DNA of 64,000 bases from Segatella copri (GTDB taxonomy: Bacteria > Bacteroidota > Bacteroidia > Bacteroidales > Bacteroidaceae): NCBI RefSeq assembly GCF_019249655.2, contig NZ_CP137557.1:2203001-2267000 (forward strand), read 5' to 3'. Numbering within the stretch: position 1 is the stretch's first letter; every line of letters starts with the position of its first letter. The notes beneath the pieces were generated by a model, which saw only the letters and a program-made list of their open reading frames with translations, did not search any database and was not told the DNA's origin. The position numbers and the translations under genes are program-made. This document shows, one piece after another, positions 17,804 through 27,132 of the stretch.

Positions 17804-18112
17804 CTACAAGCCCTTCATTCTGTACGCCTCACGATAGTTAGCCATCAGAATCTTCTGAATGTCGGACTCGCGGTAGAGTATCTTTCCGCCAAGCTGGATA
17901 TACGGGATGACACCGTTGTTTCGGTAGTCCTGCAGGGTTCTTCGGCTCAGTTGCAGCCTGGCACAAAGCTCCTTGTCCGTCATGAAGCGCTCACCGCCAA
18001 GCATGGGGCGGTAGTTCATCACGGCACGTTCAAAATTGTCAACCATTCGGTTGAGGTGGTTCACGATGTGGTTCATCCACTCGCTGTTTCTTGTCATTAC
18101 TTCATTGCTCAT
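17804..18112 (-). CDS. HTH_17 (excisionase-type) protein
   Basis: A 102 aa protein with an amphipathic N-terminus and a C-terminal MerR/excisionase-type helix-turn-helix (FMTDKELCARLQLSRRTLQDYRNNG, then IPYIQLGGKILYRESDIQKIL). Proteins of this type flank mobilization and integrase genes in Bacteroides elements, where some (for example Xis2d of CTnDOT) control excision. It is the second of two leftward HTH genes, 82 bp after the first. Confidence 0.75.
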   Translation of the reverse strand: MSNEVMTRNSEWMNHIVNHLNRMVDNFERAVMNYRPMLGGERFMTDKELCARLQLSRRTLQDYRNNGVIPYIQLGGKILYRESDIQKILMANYREAYRMKGL

Positions 18113-18194
18113 AGTTGTCTCGTTTTATTGTTGATACTTACGTTACTCGGTTTACTTGCTGCATTGGATAAAGTGGCTGTTGTATATTGACAGC

Positions 18195-18506
18195 CTAACC
18201 TGTGCGCTTGCGAAAACGCATGTCCTTTTTCTTGTCCTCCACTACTGCTACGATAGCCATCACGTCCTCCGGCTTGTAGTAGGTCTTGTGGCTGATTTGC
18301 GTATAAGCCAAAGTTCCGTTGTCCCGAAGCGTCTGCACTGTCCGTGGGCAGATGTTGAGCGTCTGACACACGTCCTGCGTGTCGAGCCACTTGTTCATGG
18401 TCTTGTCCTCACTGCGCTCACGGATTCTGTCCATGCGCTTCACGAAGTTCTCCAACTGGGCATCAAGATAGTTGAATGCCTCTTCCTCGAATACGATGAA
18501 TCCCAT
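18195..18506 (-). CDS. HTH_17 (excisionase-type) protein
   Basis: A 103 aa paralogue of the preceding gene type: WLDTQDVCQTLNICPRTVQT (HTH), then GTLAYTQISHKTYYKPEDVM (wing). The N-terminal 40 residues are helical and charged. It is probably co-transcribed with 17804-18112, from the promoter-like element at 18586-18593 on the minus strand. Function inferred as regulator or directionality factor. Confidence 0.75.
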   Translation of the reverse strand: MGFIVFEEEAFNYLDAQLENFVKRMDRIRERSEDKTMNKWLDTQDVCQTLNICPRTVQTLRDNGTLAYTQISHKTYYKPEDVMAIVAVVEDKKKDMRFRKRTG

Positions 18507-18585
18507 ACTTTTCTTTTTTCTAAGTTAATACTATGTTATATGTCGCAAAGCTCCACGCATATGCTGTGCTCCACGCTTGTGAGTG

Positions 18586-18593
18586 CAAAGATA
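18586..18593 (-). promoter_or_regulatory. Putative promoter of the leftward HTH pair
   Basis: Read on the minus strand this is TATCTTTG, a perfect TAnnTTTG element about 80 bp upstream of the 18506 start. The rest of the 18507-18903 gap shows no gene I can support. Confidence 0.5.
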
Positions 18594-18903
18594 AGGCACG
18601 GCAATCTAAAAACAAGCGTTTTCAATTTCTGTGGCAGTATGTTGCCGGGGTTTGCCGACATCAACGCCAAAAGCAACAAGAAAAACTTGCACGACTGCAA
18701 CGGATACATGAACAATGATGAGTTGAGAAATACGTTGAAGTTCTCACAACTATCTCGGTATGCAAATAAGCAAGCCACAACTAAATTGCCACGTTATACC
18801 CAATCAGTTGCATGGCTGCACTCAGTACACTTACTTTGCTCCCGACAATCGGTCAATGGTGCATACCGTGACCACTATACTAACAAATAAAACAGCATAA
18901 GCT

Positions 18904-19386
18904 ATGGCAAGAACAAAAGATGTAGTCTTGGCTCCTGGGCAAAAGGAGCTGATGGAAAAAGAGTATTTGGATTTTGTTAACCCATCTACGTATGGCAACA
19001 AAGCCAATCCAAGTAGTTGTAATTCTCTCTATGATGATGTAGAGAACCCAGAGTTGAGAGCAATTGTAGAGAAAGTTGCTGCAACAACTCCCTATAGAGA
19101 GGAAACATCAACGAACGAGGCTCAATCGCCACCGAATCCGCAGAAGCGCATCAGTGGCAAGCAGCGCAAGGCGACATTGGAGGAGTATCAGCAGACCTTC
19201 CTCCAGGTTCCAAGGATTGACGACCGCAAGCCAGTCTTCGTCAGTTCCGATGTACGAGACCGTCTTGATCGTGTCGTCCGCATCCTCGGAGGGAGACGCA
19301 TGAGCGTATCGGGCATCATCGAGAACATCGTGCGCCACCACCTAAGCCTTTATGAAGAGGACTTCGAGGCTTGGCGCAAATTGTGA
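18904..19386 (+). CDS. DUF3408 protein of the mobilization region
   Basis: A 160 aa protein with a disordered N-terminal two-thirds and a conserved C-terminus (PVFVSSDVRDRLDRVVRILG, then SVSGIIENIVRHHLSLY) matching DUF3408, a ribbon-helix-helix-like family. DUF3408 proteins are found with ParA-like and Tra proteins in CTnDOT-type elements. Here it precedes the mob genes by 185 bp. A DNA-binding accessory role in transfer is inferred. Confidence 0.7.
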   Translation: MARTKDVVLAPGQKELMEKEYLDFVNPSTYGNKANPSSCNSLYDDVENPELRAIVEKVAATTPYREETSTNEAQSPPNPQKRISGKQRKATLEEYQQTFLQVPRIDDRKPVFVSSDVRDRLDRVVRILGGRRMSVSGIIENIVRHHLSLYEEDFEAWRKL

Positions 19387-19570
19387 GAATTAAGGTCTGC
19401 GACCTTGGACGTGGATAGATGAAAGGCTGTAGTTCCAACTAACGTGTTCTGAGAGGGAGCGAGGTTATGTTTTGGGAACCCCAAAACGCCTCGCTCCACC
19501 ATGAGGGCGGAGATTTTTTGCTCCCAACGGTCGCAGAAAATAAGTGTACCAACTGTTAACAGTGTATCGA

Positions 19571-19984
19571 ATGACAAACGTACAGGAACAAGACAAGAGA
19601 AAGGGCGGAAGACCGCCCACAGGCAGGGTTCGCAAGCTGTCGAAGTCTGTCACGGTGAAGTTCTCGAAGCCAAGCTACGAGGCATTGAGACTGAGGGCGA
19701 GAAAAGCCAACCGCAAGTTGGCGGAGTACATCCGTGAGTCCGCCTTGAACGGCGTGGTGGTCAGCGGACACAACGCAGAGACGGTAGTCATCGCTAAGAG
19801 TCTCATAGGCATGGCGAACAACCTCAACCAACTTACCAAGCTGTCGCATCAGAGAGGCTTCCACGAAACCCATGTATTTGTGGTGGACTTGTTGAGAAGA
19901 TTGAAAGCAATCCTTGGCGAGTATCGCCAAGCAAGTTATAAACCGAAGCCAAGCAGTATGGGCAGAAAGGAGGATACCACATGA
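19571..19984 (+). CDS. mobC: MobC-type relaxosome protein
   Basis: A 137 aa protein of the MobC/BmgB type: a basic N-terminus (KRKGGRPPTGRVRKLSK), a ribbon-helix-helix segment (VTVKFSKPSYEALRLRARKA), and the conserved YIRESALNG...IGMANNLNQLTKL motif. These proteins help the relaxase open oriT. I chose the ATG at 19571 because the upstream alternative is a GTG without family support. It overlaps the relaxase start by 4 bp. Confidence 0.8.
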   Translation: MTNVQEQDKRKGGRPPTGRVRKLSKSVTVKFSKPSYEALRLRARKANRKLAEYIRESALNGVVVSGHNAETVVIAKSLIGMANNLNQLTKLSHQRGFHETHVFVVDLLRRLKAILGEYRQASYKPKPSSMGRKEDTT

Positions 19985-20931
19985 TAGGCAAGCTTAAGAA
20001 AGGCAGCTCATTTGGTGGTTGCATCCGCTATGTTACAGGCAAGGATGAGGCGAAAATCATCGCCTCGGATGGTGTGTTACTCGGCACGAATGCCGAGATA
20101 ACGCAAAGTTTCGAGCTACAAAGGCAGCTAAACCCAAGGATTAAGAAGCCTGTGGGGCACATAGCTTTGAGCTTCAAGCCCGAGGATAAGCCACGTTTGA
20201 CGGATGAGTTCATGGCTAAGATAGCCCTTGAATACATGCAGATGTTGGGCATCACCGATACCCAATTCATAATCGTGAGGCATCACAACACCGACAATCC
20301 ACATTGTCATATCGTGTACAACCGCATCAATAACGATGGCAAGCTCATATCAGACAGGAATGATTACAGGCGTAATGAGCAAGTGACCAAGGCTCTTAAA
20401 TCCAAGTATGGATTTACCTACGGAACGGACAAGAGCAATACTAATACTCGTAAGTTACGCAATGCTGAGCGAGCCAAATATGAGATTCACAATGCTGTAA
20501 AGAGCGCATTGAGAATGGCAGATAGTTGGGACGAGTTCAAAAGTGAACTTGCAAAGCGAGGTGTTCACTTAGAGTTTGTCTATAAGGATAAGGAGCGAAC
20601 CAAGGTTCAAGGCATCCGTTTCTGCAAGGATGGATATAGCTTCAAGGGTACGCAGATTAGCCGAGACTATAGCTTTGGCAAACTGAATGCGAGATTAGAG
20701 GGAACGGAGAACCTTTTATCAGCAAGAGCCAAATCTGCTCAGCAATACGAGCAGGGCAATCACAAGAACAACCAGGAGCCATCTATATCGGAGAGCAGTC
20801 AAGACCCTTGGGACGGTATTTCTTCCATTGGACTTTTTGCTCCTGCCAACGCTCAGACCTTTGAGTCTTTCCCAGAGGATGAATCAGCCAAGAAGAAAAA
20901 GAAGAAACGCAGAAATGGCTTTAGCCTTTGA
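19981..20931 (+). CDS. Relaxase/mobilization nuclease
   Basis: A 316 aa relaxase of the MobP-like family (Pfam Relaxase). Visible motifs are HIALSFKPED near residue 57 and the metal-binding three-His signature in RHHNTDNPHCHIVYNR near residue 100; the nucleophile would be a Tyr in the first 30 residues (GCIRYVTG). The C-terminus is Lys-rich. It nicks oriT for conjugative mobilization. ATGA overlaps on both sides show a three-gene mob operon. Confidence 0.85.
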   Translation: MIGKLKKGSSFGGCIRYVTGKDEAKIIASDGVLLGTNAEITQSFELQRQLNPRIKKPVGHIALSFKPEDKPRLTDEFMAKIALEYMQMLGITDTQFIIVRHHNTDNPHCHIVYNRINNDGKLISDRNDYRRNEQVTKALKSKYGFTYGTDKSNTNTRKLRNAERAKYEIHNAVKSALRMADSWDEFKSELAKRGVHLEFVYKDKERTKVQGIRFCKDGYSFKGTQISRDYSFGKLNARLEGTENLLSARAKSAQQYEQGNHKNNQEPSISESSQDPWDGISSIGLFAPANAQTFESFPEDESAKKKKKKRRNGFSL

Positions 20932-21719
20932 TGCAAGTTACAAACCATTCAAACAACAAAAGAAATATGAAAGAAGAACTATTGGAAGCCATCTACGGCA
21001 CAGTTGAGAGATTGGAGCAGAAAGTCGATGAACTTTCTGCTTCACCAAAGAATGCAGAGGCTGGAAGCATTCCTGTCCCTGTAAGTGTTGATACTAGCAA
21101 ACTTGAAAAAGCTATCCTTGCTATGGCTGTAAAAGAAGGGGAGTCTATTGACAAATTGGCAAGATTAAGAGAAGCTATCTGCATCTTTACCGACCTTACC
21201 AAGAAAGAAGCAAGTAACGGAGAACAGCGAAGTAAACTCTTGTTTGATACTGTTAATCAGGTGAAACAAGAGCTGAATGCCACATCAAAAATTGTGCAGG
21301 ACAAGCTTCACGCAATGGATAATATACCTCTGAAGAAAGTTGTGACTCATCGCTTCGAGCCAACTTCAAAGTATGTTCTTCTTTTCATTGGAGGCTTGGT
21401 TCTATCTCTTGTCATCTCTATTTGGGGCAACCTAACCCAATGGAGAGAGCATCAAGCTTGGGAGGTAGCAGACTTGAAATATCGGGCATTGAAGATGGTT
21501 CTTCCATCTGACGACCCCAATGTTCGATACATCGAAAAGAATTTTTCTGTATGCCCAAATAAAGAAGTTATTGAGAAAGTGAGAACTCGTGTAAATATTT
21601 ACGAGGACTCAATTTGCTACCATAACGAAATGAGACAGATGGCAGCAATTAAAGATAGCATTGCTAATAGCCTATTTAAAGAGGCGAATGAAATTAAAAA
21701 GAAAATTAATCAGAAATAA
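20928..21719 (+). CDS. Coiled-coil membrane protein of the mob operon
   Basis: A 263 aa protein with an N-terminal coiled coil (ETVERLEQKVDEL-like, about 20-35), a single transmembrane helix near residues 144-166 (YVLLFIGGLVLSLVISIWG) and a charged C-terminal domain. It overlaps the relaxase by 4 bp. This third gene is standard in Bacteroides MobC-relaxase operons, where it is often called mobilization protein C-like; its mechanism is unknown. The ATG at about 20967 is an alternative start. Confidence 0.7.
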   Translation: MMQVTNHSNNKRNMKEELLEAIYGTVERLEQKVDELSASPKNAEAGSIPVPVSVDTSKLEKAILAMAVKEGESIDKLARLREAICIFTDLTKKEASNGEQRSKLLFDTVNQVKQELNATSKIVQDKLHAMDNIPLKKVVTHRFEPTSKYVLLFIGGLVLSLVISIWGNLTQWREHQAWEVADLKYRALKMVLPSDDPNVRYIEKNFSVCPNKEVIEKVRTRVNIYEDSICYHNEMRQMAAIKDSIANSLFKEANEIKKKINQK

Positions 21720-21979
21720 TAGACAACGACCATCTGGTACAAGCGCATTCTTCGCTTCGAATCGGGTAGGAGGTAAATGCTAATCATAAAAGGCAGTTGC
21801 TTCCTATTTTCACATTTACCGACCTCCCACACCAGGCTTATTAGGGACTTGCACCCATTAGAATAAGCTCATGCCGAGCGTACAATAAACTGTGTTAAAC
21901 AATAATTATTATAGTTTAATACAGTTTGTTTTACACGCTTGCAATTGCTTTCTTTTACTGTTCGGCTACAAGCTATTAG
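21720..21979. other. Intergenic region with two inverted repeats
   Basis: GGGTAGGAGGTAAATG (21764-21779) faces CATTTACCGACCTCCC (21813 on), leaving one bulge, and AAACTGTGTTAAAC (21887-21900) faces GTTTAATACAGTTT (21914-21927) with one mismatch. The first may terminate the mob operon. The second resembles an element end: AATAAACTGTGT recurs inverted at about 24524-24536, beyond the IS-split gene. Confidence 0.5.
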
Positions 21980-22531
21980 TTACAGAGAAATGGAAAACAG
22001 ATTACCATATTTAGAGTTATTTGATATTGTTTTAATATTATGGTACTCTATACTATGTTTGAGATGTAAATATGAATACGATAAATTAGAGCTATTATAA
22101 ATTTCAATATCAAAATATTTATAATCAACGGTTCTAATGGTATTGCATTTTATCCTCTGTAACATATTTCGTATTGAATCAACTTTTGAATAGTTCCATC
22201 CTAAGTTTTTCAATAATAGATTAAAATTCTTGTTATCTAACCTTTGTGAGTTAGCTTTTTGAGTGACTCTTTCTCCATTAATTACTTTTTTGCTTATTAT
22301 AATAATATCAACACTATTATTTTTATCATTAATATTAAAATTAACATAATTCTCTTTTTTTAAATTTATTGGAATAGAGTTATTAAATAAATTAGTAACA
22401 TCATAAAAAAGCTCTGCATTATTTTCAAAATTTTTTTTCATCCACAACACATCGCGACTCTTACTGTAATCACATGATTGCAGCAGTTGTAAAAGTATTA
22501 AACCAAGTAATATTTGCATTAAATATTTCAT
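21980..22531 (-). CDS. Putative lipoprotein
   Basis: A 183 aa protein with a lipoprotein signal: MKYLMQILLGLILLQLLQSC, the Cys at residue 20 being the likely acylation site. The remainder is Asn/Lys/Ser-rich with no domain I know. It is 20 bp downstream of the IS-interrupted membrane gene and was probably in its operon. DNA here is much more A/T-rich than the mob region, suggesting separate origin. Confidence 0.6.
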   Translation of the reverse strand: MKYLMQILLGLILLQLLQSCDYSKSRDVLWMKKNFENNAELFYDVTNLFNNSIPINLKKENYVNFNINDKNNSVDIIIISKKVINGERVTQKANSQRLDNKNFNLLLKNLGWNYSKVDSIRNMLQRIKCNTIRTVDYKYFDIEIYNSSNLSYSYLHLKHSIEYHNIKTISNNSKYGNLFSISL

Positions 22532-22886
22532 ACCTGTTATTTTAAATTATTTTACAAATCGTTTTGTATAGATTTTAAATACATGTACTCACATATATAT
22601 ACAAGCAATCCTAAGCCTATATATAAGAATCTCTCATAAGGCATAGATGAAACGCCCCACCAATTATATACAAAAAACAACAGAAATGCGATGCTTAATG
22701 TACCAAACAAGATTCTATTAAACTTATTACTACCATAGACCATAAATGTAAAGATATAACCTACAATATATAACATATCATTATAAATATACAATAAGCT
22801 TAGTGCTATATCAGTTTTACCTCTAAAAAGCACATGGAATATATGTGATATAATAATGTATGCAACCAATCCTATTATTATAGAAT

Positions 22887-24478
22887 CCTCAAATCCGCAA
22901 CCTATAGGGTTTAGTGGGATTTTGCTTGCAAAGCGACAAAATTCATTTTATTGTACATATTTCTTGCACAACAGAAATGTCGCAGACACAAAATCCCCTT
23001 ACCCCATAAAGCGACTTGAGGTAATACGCTGGTTTAACCAGAAAAGCATGGTCTTTAACCAAAGTCTGTCTTGAACAGGTTGGCATAAGCATTGTTGTCT
23101 GAGTAAATATTCAATACATGCCTACGTGATGTCTTAATCCATTTCGCAGGAACAGAGATGAACTTGAAAACAAAGGTCTTGATTCTGCTGGTGGCACGCA
23201 ATCCAAATTCATGGGTTTTCAATCTCTGCATAATAGCTTTGTAGAAGTTTCTGATGAGAGCTGTCATAAGCAGGAATACAGTATTCTGTGCCATGAACGA
23301 TTTTGGCAATCGATTCCAGCCAAAGCCATTGTTCATGTCATCGAAGATGCGTTCCTTGCCACCACGAAGATTGTAGAATTCCACGATGTCTCTTGCACTC
23401 GACTTGTAATCGTTAGTCAGTATACATCTGTAGGTATATTCGCCTTCCCAAATGTCAAGGTCTCCATCTATTCGCCTTTGTCTCTGTATGACAAGACGAT
23501 ACGGTTTTCCTTTCCATTTCTCAACAAGGATGGAATTCAGCTCAAATTCAATACCGTTGATTTCAACAGTTTTCCATCCAGTCAAGGCAAACATGGAATC
23601 GTAGAAGGAAGAGCATCTGTTGGCACGAATATAAAAATGCCTGCAATGAGCCTCTACCATATCTACGATTTCCTCCGAGCATGAGCCGCAATCCATGCGG
23701 GCACGGGATATATATACTTCTGATGCCTCCAGTCGCTTGAAGATTCTTTCCAAAGTCTCTCTTTGGTTGAAGCGCACGTTTGTGTTGCCGTCTCTATTTT
23801 CAATACCGACAATCATGTCGTTAATGACTGCCACACCTGGACTATAGCCCAGGAACTTCTTGTAGGTTGGTTTTGCATCATGCTTCTCTGTTTCAATGAA
23901 CTGATGGTCAAAGTCAAAATCATACTCTTGACCGGATTTCAATTGACCAGTAGCAAGCAGGGCTTTGATCAATAAGCAGTTCATCTTGTCTGCAGTATTG
24001 AAATCATAGGAGTTGCCAGAAGCAGATTTATAGGTGATGTTCTTACAAGTCAGTTCTTCGATAGCACGCAATATGGTGTCTGCGCTGCAAGTGCGAAGAG
24101 TTGGATGAAGAGACAAATGTTTCATCAAGTGAGTTGTAACATCCTCAATACATGAGCCGCCACAAAGATATACGCACATCAGAGAGCGTAGAATTTCGCT
24201 ATATTGATAACCAAACATAGTGCATCTCAATCCCAAGGTGGAATCTATGGTTTGAGCTAAAAGAGCATCAAATTGCTCCATAATAGAAAAAATTCCTCCA
24301 AAAGGAGTGAGTTTCTCAGATTTTATTTGTATCTTTGCCATGTCATATTAGAGTTTTGCTTGTCTTCTTTTCGCAACACTAAGGTAAGTGAAAATTCTGA
24401 CATGGCAAAATCCTGGGCAACTTTTTGTTGCTCAGGCACTTATAAATAATGTTAAACTATAGTGTTGCGGAATTAAGG
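22887..24478 (-). mobile_element. IS1380-family insertion sequence, copy 1
   Basis: The 1592 bp element ends in imperfect inverted repeats: CCTCAAATCCGCAAC at the left and, read on the minus strand from the right, CCTTAATTCCGCAAC. The 5-bp target duplication AGAAT lies at 22882-22886 and 24479-24483. One transposase gene fills it. The second copy at 52459-54052 has the same architecture but diverged sequence. Confidence 0.92.
23055..24341 (-). CDS. IS1380-family transposase, copy 1
   Basis: A 428 aa DDE transposase. The N-terminal KLTPFGGIFSIMEQFDALL and the core YDFDFDHQFIETEKHDAKPT are characteristic of IS1380 transposases; ARMDCGSCSEEIVDMV supplies a conserved acidic residue and NLRGGKERIFDDMNNGFG the late catalytic Glu. 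Full length, no frameshift. Closely matches the product of 52630-53916 in length and motifs. Confidence 0.92.
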   Translation of the reverse strand: MAKIQIKSEKLTPFGGIFSIMEQFDALLAQTIDSTLGLRCTMFGYQYSEILRSLMCVYLCGGSCIEDVTTHLMKHLSLHPTLRTCSADTILRAIEELTCKNITYKSASGNSYDFNTADKMNCLLIKALLATGQLKSGQEYDFDFDHQFIETEKHDAKPTYKKFLGYSPGVAVINDMIVGIENRDGNTNVRFNQRETLERIFKRLEASEVYISRARMDCGSCSEEIVDMVEAHCRHFYIRANRCSSFYDSMFALTGWKTVEINGIEFELNSILVEKWKGKPYRLVIQRQRRIDGDLDIWEGEYTYRCILTNDYKSSARDIVEFYNLRGGKERIFDDMNNGFGWNRLPKSFMAQNTVFLLMTALIRNFYKAIMQRLKTHEFGLRATSRIKTFVFKFISVPAKWIKTSRRHVLNIYSDNNAYANLFKTDFG

Positions 24479-24546
24479 AGAATATATTTTTTGTGGTTTC
24501 ATATTATAACTTTTATAGCTTGACACAGTTTATTTGATACTATCTA

Positions 24547-24724
24547 CTACACGTTGTTTCCCCGATGGTCGGGATTGCTGATACCCGTCAGCCGATGGTA
24601 GTTAATCATCTTGCCTCCATCCGCCATGTTCGTCTTCAGCTTGTTGAGCACGTTGTCGAGTGAGTTGTAGGTGAACGATGTCTTCCGTGCGGCGGTTGCC
24701 CATATAGTAAATTGATGGTGTCAT
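24547..24724 (-). pseudogene. Frameshifted C-terminal gene remnant
   Basis: On the minus strand an ATG at 24724 opens MTPSIYYMGNRRT; a one-base shift then continues as SFTYNSLDNVLNKLKTNMAD and ends in HRGNNV with TAG at 24547. The two frames join at a single point, so this looks like a decayed 3' end of a longer gene. DNA here is G/C-richer than both neighbours. I do not recognise the family. Confidence 0.5.
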
Positions 24725-24739
24725 GTTGCCCTTGACATT

Positions 24740-25231
24740 TTACATTGTGCGAATATCATTATTAAGTTCTTTTTTCCATATTAGTGTACCAATAATCGGA
24801 AAGACAAAAGTGAACAATAAAGCAGCTTTGGCATAACCTACAGGTAAGTAATCTCCTTCAAAAAAAAGATAATCAGTTTTTGAAGAATAGTATAATTTAG
24901 GAAAATCCCCAGACTTTATCTTGTCTAAGACTCGATCTCCCGTATGTAATACATATTGTTTTGATTTGTAGGTTATAAGAATTGTATTTGAACTCTTATA
25001 GTTACTTTTTTCCTCAAATCCATTATATGTATAACCAGTAATAGGCTCCTGTGTTTTTTCTATATAGTTGCCGTATAAATGGCATAGATACAAAACAAGA
25101 GTTAAAACTAATCCTGCGCAAAAAATTGTCTTAAATAATGTTTTAATCTTCATATTTATAAAATTATTAAAATCCTTAAAAATCTTTTCTCCATTGTCTG
25201 CTTCTTTTTCTCTCATTGTTTTATATTGCAT
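24740..25231 (-). CDS. Two-helix membrane protein
   Basis: A 163 aa protein with transmembrane segments near residues 36-50 (FCAGLVLTLVLYLCHLY) and near the C-terminus (AALLFTFVFPIIGTLIW), with a beta-rich extracytoplasmic middle part (ILITYKSKQYVLHTGD) reminiscent of DUF3592 proteins. The start 3 bp after the upstream gene's stop favours the long form; Met at 25153 is an alternative. Last gene of a leftward group with 25235-25807 and the DUF4253 gene. Confidence 0.6.
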   Translation of the reverse strand: MQYKTMREKEADNGEKIFKDFNNFINMKIKTLFKTIFCAGLVLTLVLYLCHLYGNYIEKTQEPITGYTYNGFEEKSNYKSSNTILITYKSKQYVLHTGDRVLDKIKSGDFPKLYYSSKTDYLFFEGDYLPVGYAKAALLFTFVFPIIGTLIWKKELNNDIRTM

Positions 25232-25234
25232 TAA

Positions 25235-25807
25235 TTATTTGTTTTTAGGAGATATATCCTTGATAATGTTTATACCATAAAGACCTTTAACAAAAGTGAC
25301 ACATACAGAATCACCTTGATTGATTTTTTTGAAAACTTTTGAATCATCCAGACGAAATGTTTCTTGGTTGTCTATAAATTTCAAGTTCACGTAGTATTTT
25401 GAAAGTCCCCAACTACGATAACCACCACGTCTTTGAATATATCTCTTACCAACAACGTATGCGTCAAGATGGTACGTATGGGAACTGGTGAACCAATAAT
25501 TTGTTGTATAGAACAAGACACACAAAACACCAGTAACCACTATTCCAAAGCAACATCCCAATACAACTTGAAGAAATATAGATTTTTTCTTAATCCCAAA
25601 TTTAGCAAAGAATATGAGGATTGTTACTACTGGAATAATACCCCATATCCACATTGGGATACAAATGATGGTATGTGTAATAATACTGTGAATATAATCA
25701 TATAACGTGGAGAATGTAATTATACAAATGGCATATGACAACCATCTGTATGTTTTCTTCTTCCAAATGCGTTTTATAAGTTTACCTAATCCCACCAAAA
25801 ACACCAT
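25235..25807 (-). CDS. Multi-helix membrane protein
   Basis: A 190 aa protein with about four hydrophobic segments in the first 110 residues (YAICIITFSTLYDYI, IPMWIWGIIPVVTILIFF, VVLGCCFGIVVTGVLCVLF) and a soluble C-terminal domain with a beta pattern (YYVNLKFIDNQETFRL, DSVCVTFVKGLYGI). It overlaps the DUF4253 gene by 22 bp and ends 3 bp before the next gene. No function recognised; the layout resembles small immunity-type or surface-adaptation clusters. Confidence 0.6.
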   Translation of the reverse strand: MVFLVGLGKLIKRIWKKKTYRWLSYAICIITFSTLYDYIHSIITHTIICIPMWIWGIIPVVTILIFFAKFGIKKKSIFLQVVLGCCFGIVVTGVLCVLFYTTNYWFTSSHTYHLDAYVVGKRYIQRRGGYRSWGLSKYYVNLKFIDNQETFRLDDSKVFKKINQGDSVCVTFVKGLYGINIIKDISPKNK

Positions 25808-26841
25808 ACTGTCGATTTTTTTAGTTCAGCTGCAAGCGATGTAAGATTTTCTCCTTGGAAAATGGTATCGTCACAATACCCCATGTGCTCCTCTGCAAGA
25901 GGCATCGTGTCACCTGTCACAGGCTTTGGCAAATAATATTGTATCATATCATTTGAGATATGGGCTACTACCGCTCCATATTTCTCGTACCAGTATTTTG
26001 CTACAGCCATGTGCTCCTCTGCAGTAGGACACTCATTCCATTCACCCATTGGAATATAAGCGAAAACTTTCCAAGGTTCTTTTACGGGAACTTCCACAAG
26101 ATAAACATGGCTTTCATCACTAATACCGAAATCATCTATAGGTGGGAGGTTTTCATCATTTCCGACTACTTTAACATTCCAATCTTCTTCATCATTCCAA
26201 TCTTCTTTTACCGCTTCAAAGCGGTTGCAAAGGAATGTTTGGCCATCAACAGGATTAGAGCTTAATACGCTTGATTTCCATACACTAAACTTTGCCTTAT
26301 CGAACCACTCAGACTTTTCGTCAAGACTGTCATAAAAGCAATCATCTATTTCCAATAATATAGGGCAAAAGCCATTCATCTTTCCCCGCTCGTAAGCATC
26401 CAACCACAACTGTTTTATCTTATCAAGTTTATTGTCTATTTGGGTAATTTTGCAACCATAAAGCAACTCTTCAATAGGCATTTGCTGTGGCTCTTGGTTT
26501 TCTTGTTCTATCGTTTTCATTTTTTGATATGAAATTCGATAGATATGAACCAACTTAAAGAATCTCCATGCCAAGAAAGCGCAAACAATTATGGGAGTGT
26601 AGAATTGGCTGCCGCTCATTATTCGAGCAATCAACAACGCTATACACAGCACAAGCAAGACTCCCCATATAATCAGTTGCTTGCTTAGAATACGGCACAC
26701 ACCACGCCAATCATCAGCATCTATGAGATCGTTCAAATCATTGCCCATTTTGTTCTCAGCCTTTTTCTTCCATCTGTACGCCAAAGCGAAAACAATAACA
26801 ACGGCAAGTATTACGATAAATAATGTCTGTTGCATAATCAT
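25786..26841 (-). CDS. DUF4253-domain membrane protein
   Basis: About 351 aa from the ATG at 26841. Two or three N-terminal membrane segments (LFIVILAVVIVFALAYRW, LIIWGVLLVLCIALLIARI, YTPIIVCAFLAWRFF) precede a DUF4253 domain at the C-terminus (FAYIPMGEWNECPTAEEHMA, ... KYWYEKYGAVVAHISNDM). DUF4253 proteins are common among polymorphic-toxin immunity and SUKH-like neighbourhoods. A protective role is inferred only. Confidence 0.7.
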   Translation of the reverse strand: MIMQQTLFIVILAVVIVFALAYRWKKKAENKMGNDLNDLIDADDWRGVCRILSKQLIIWGVLLVLCIALLIARIMSGSQFYTPIIVCAFLAWRFFKLVHIYRISYQKMKTIEQENQEPQQMPIEELLYGCKITQIDNKLDKIKQLWLDAYERGKMNGFCPILLEIDDCFYDSLDEKSEWFDKAKFSVWKSSVLSSNPVDGQTFLCNRFEAVKEDWNDEEDWNVKVVGNDENLPPIDDFGISDESHVYLVEVPVKEPWKVFAYIPMGEWNECPTAEEHMAVAKYWYEKYGAVVAHISNDMIQYYLPKPVTGDTMPLAEEHMGYCDDTIFQGENLTSLAAELKKSTVWCFWWD

Positions 26842-26858
26842 TTTTTTCTGTATGTTTA

Positions 26859-27107
26859 TTATAAAAATCTGCGTAAAAATATAATTAAGAATATCACAAA
26901 AAGAATAAAGCCACATCCCCATGCCCGATTTGACATTTCATTTTCAAAATTAGATAATTCTGTTGTTTTTTTCGATTTACTACCTTCATAAAGGGTTCGG
27001 TAAGAAATCTTGCGATGCCTAACAAAGCGTAGCCATAGATAACGTAAGCCTGTACCGATACGAAGAATAATAATATTACTCAAATAATATCTGAAAAGTT
27101 CTTCCAT
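26859..27107 (-). CDS. Small membrane-anchored protein
   Basis: From the ATG at 27107 this is 82 aa: MEELFRYYLSNIIILRIGTG, a basic middle part (VRHRKISYRT) and a C-terminal hydrophobic helix (GCGFILFVIFLIIFL). It lies 17 bp upstream of the DUF4253 start and is likely in the same transcript. No family recognised. Confidence 0.5.
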   Translation of the reverse strand: MEELFRYYLSNIIILRIGTGLRYLWLRFVRHRKISYRTLYEGSKSKKTTELSNFENEMSNRAWGCGFILFVIFLIIFLRRFL

Positions 27108-27132
27108 ATTCAATAGAAACTCTGATTTTTTC

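Larger units (their letters stand above)
22552..24502 (-). pseudogene. Small membrane protein gene split by an IS1380 element
   Basis: The coding sequence starts with ATG at 24502, runs 8 codons (MKPQKIYS) to 24479, is interrupted by the IS, and resumes in frame at 22881 after one 5-bp target copy is removed, ending at 22552. The restored protein would be about 117 aa with three or four hydrophobic segments (for example LVAYIIISHIFHVLF and ILFGTLSIAFLLFFVY). No family recognised. The 3' portion lacks a good start of its own (TTG at 22869 only). Confidence 0.85.
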
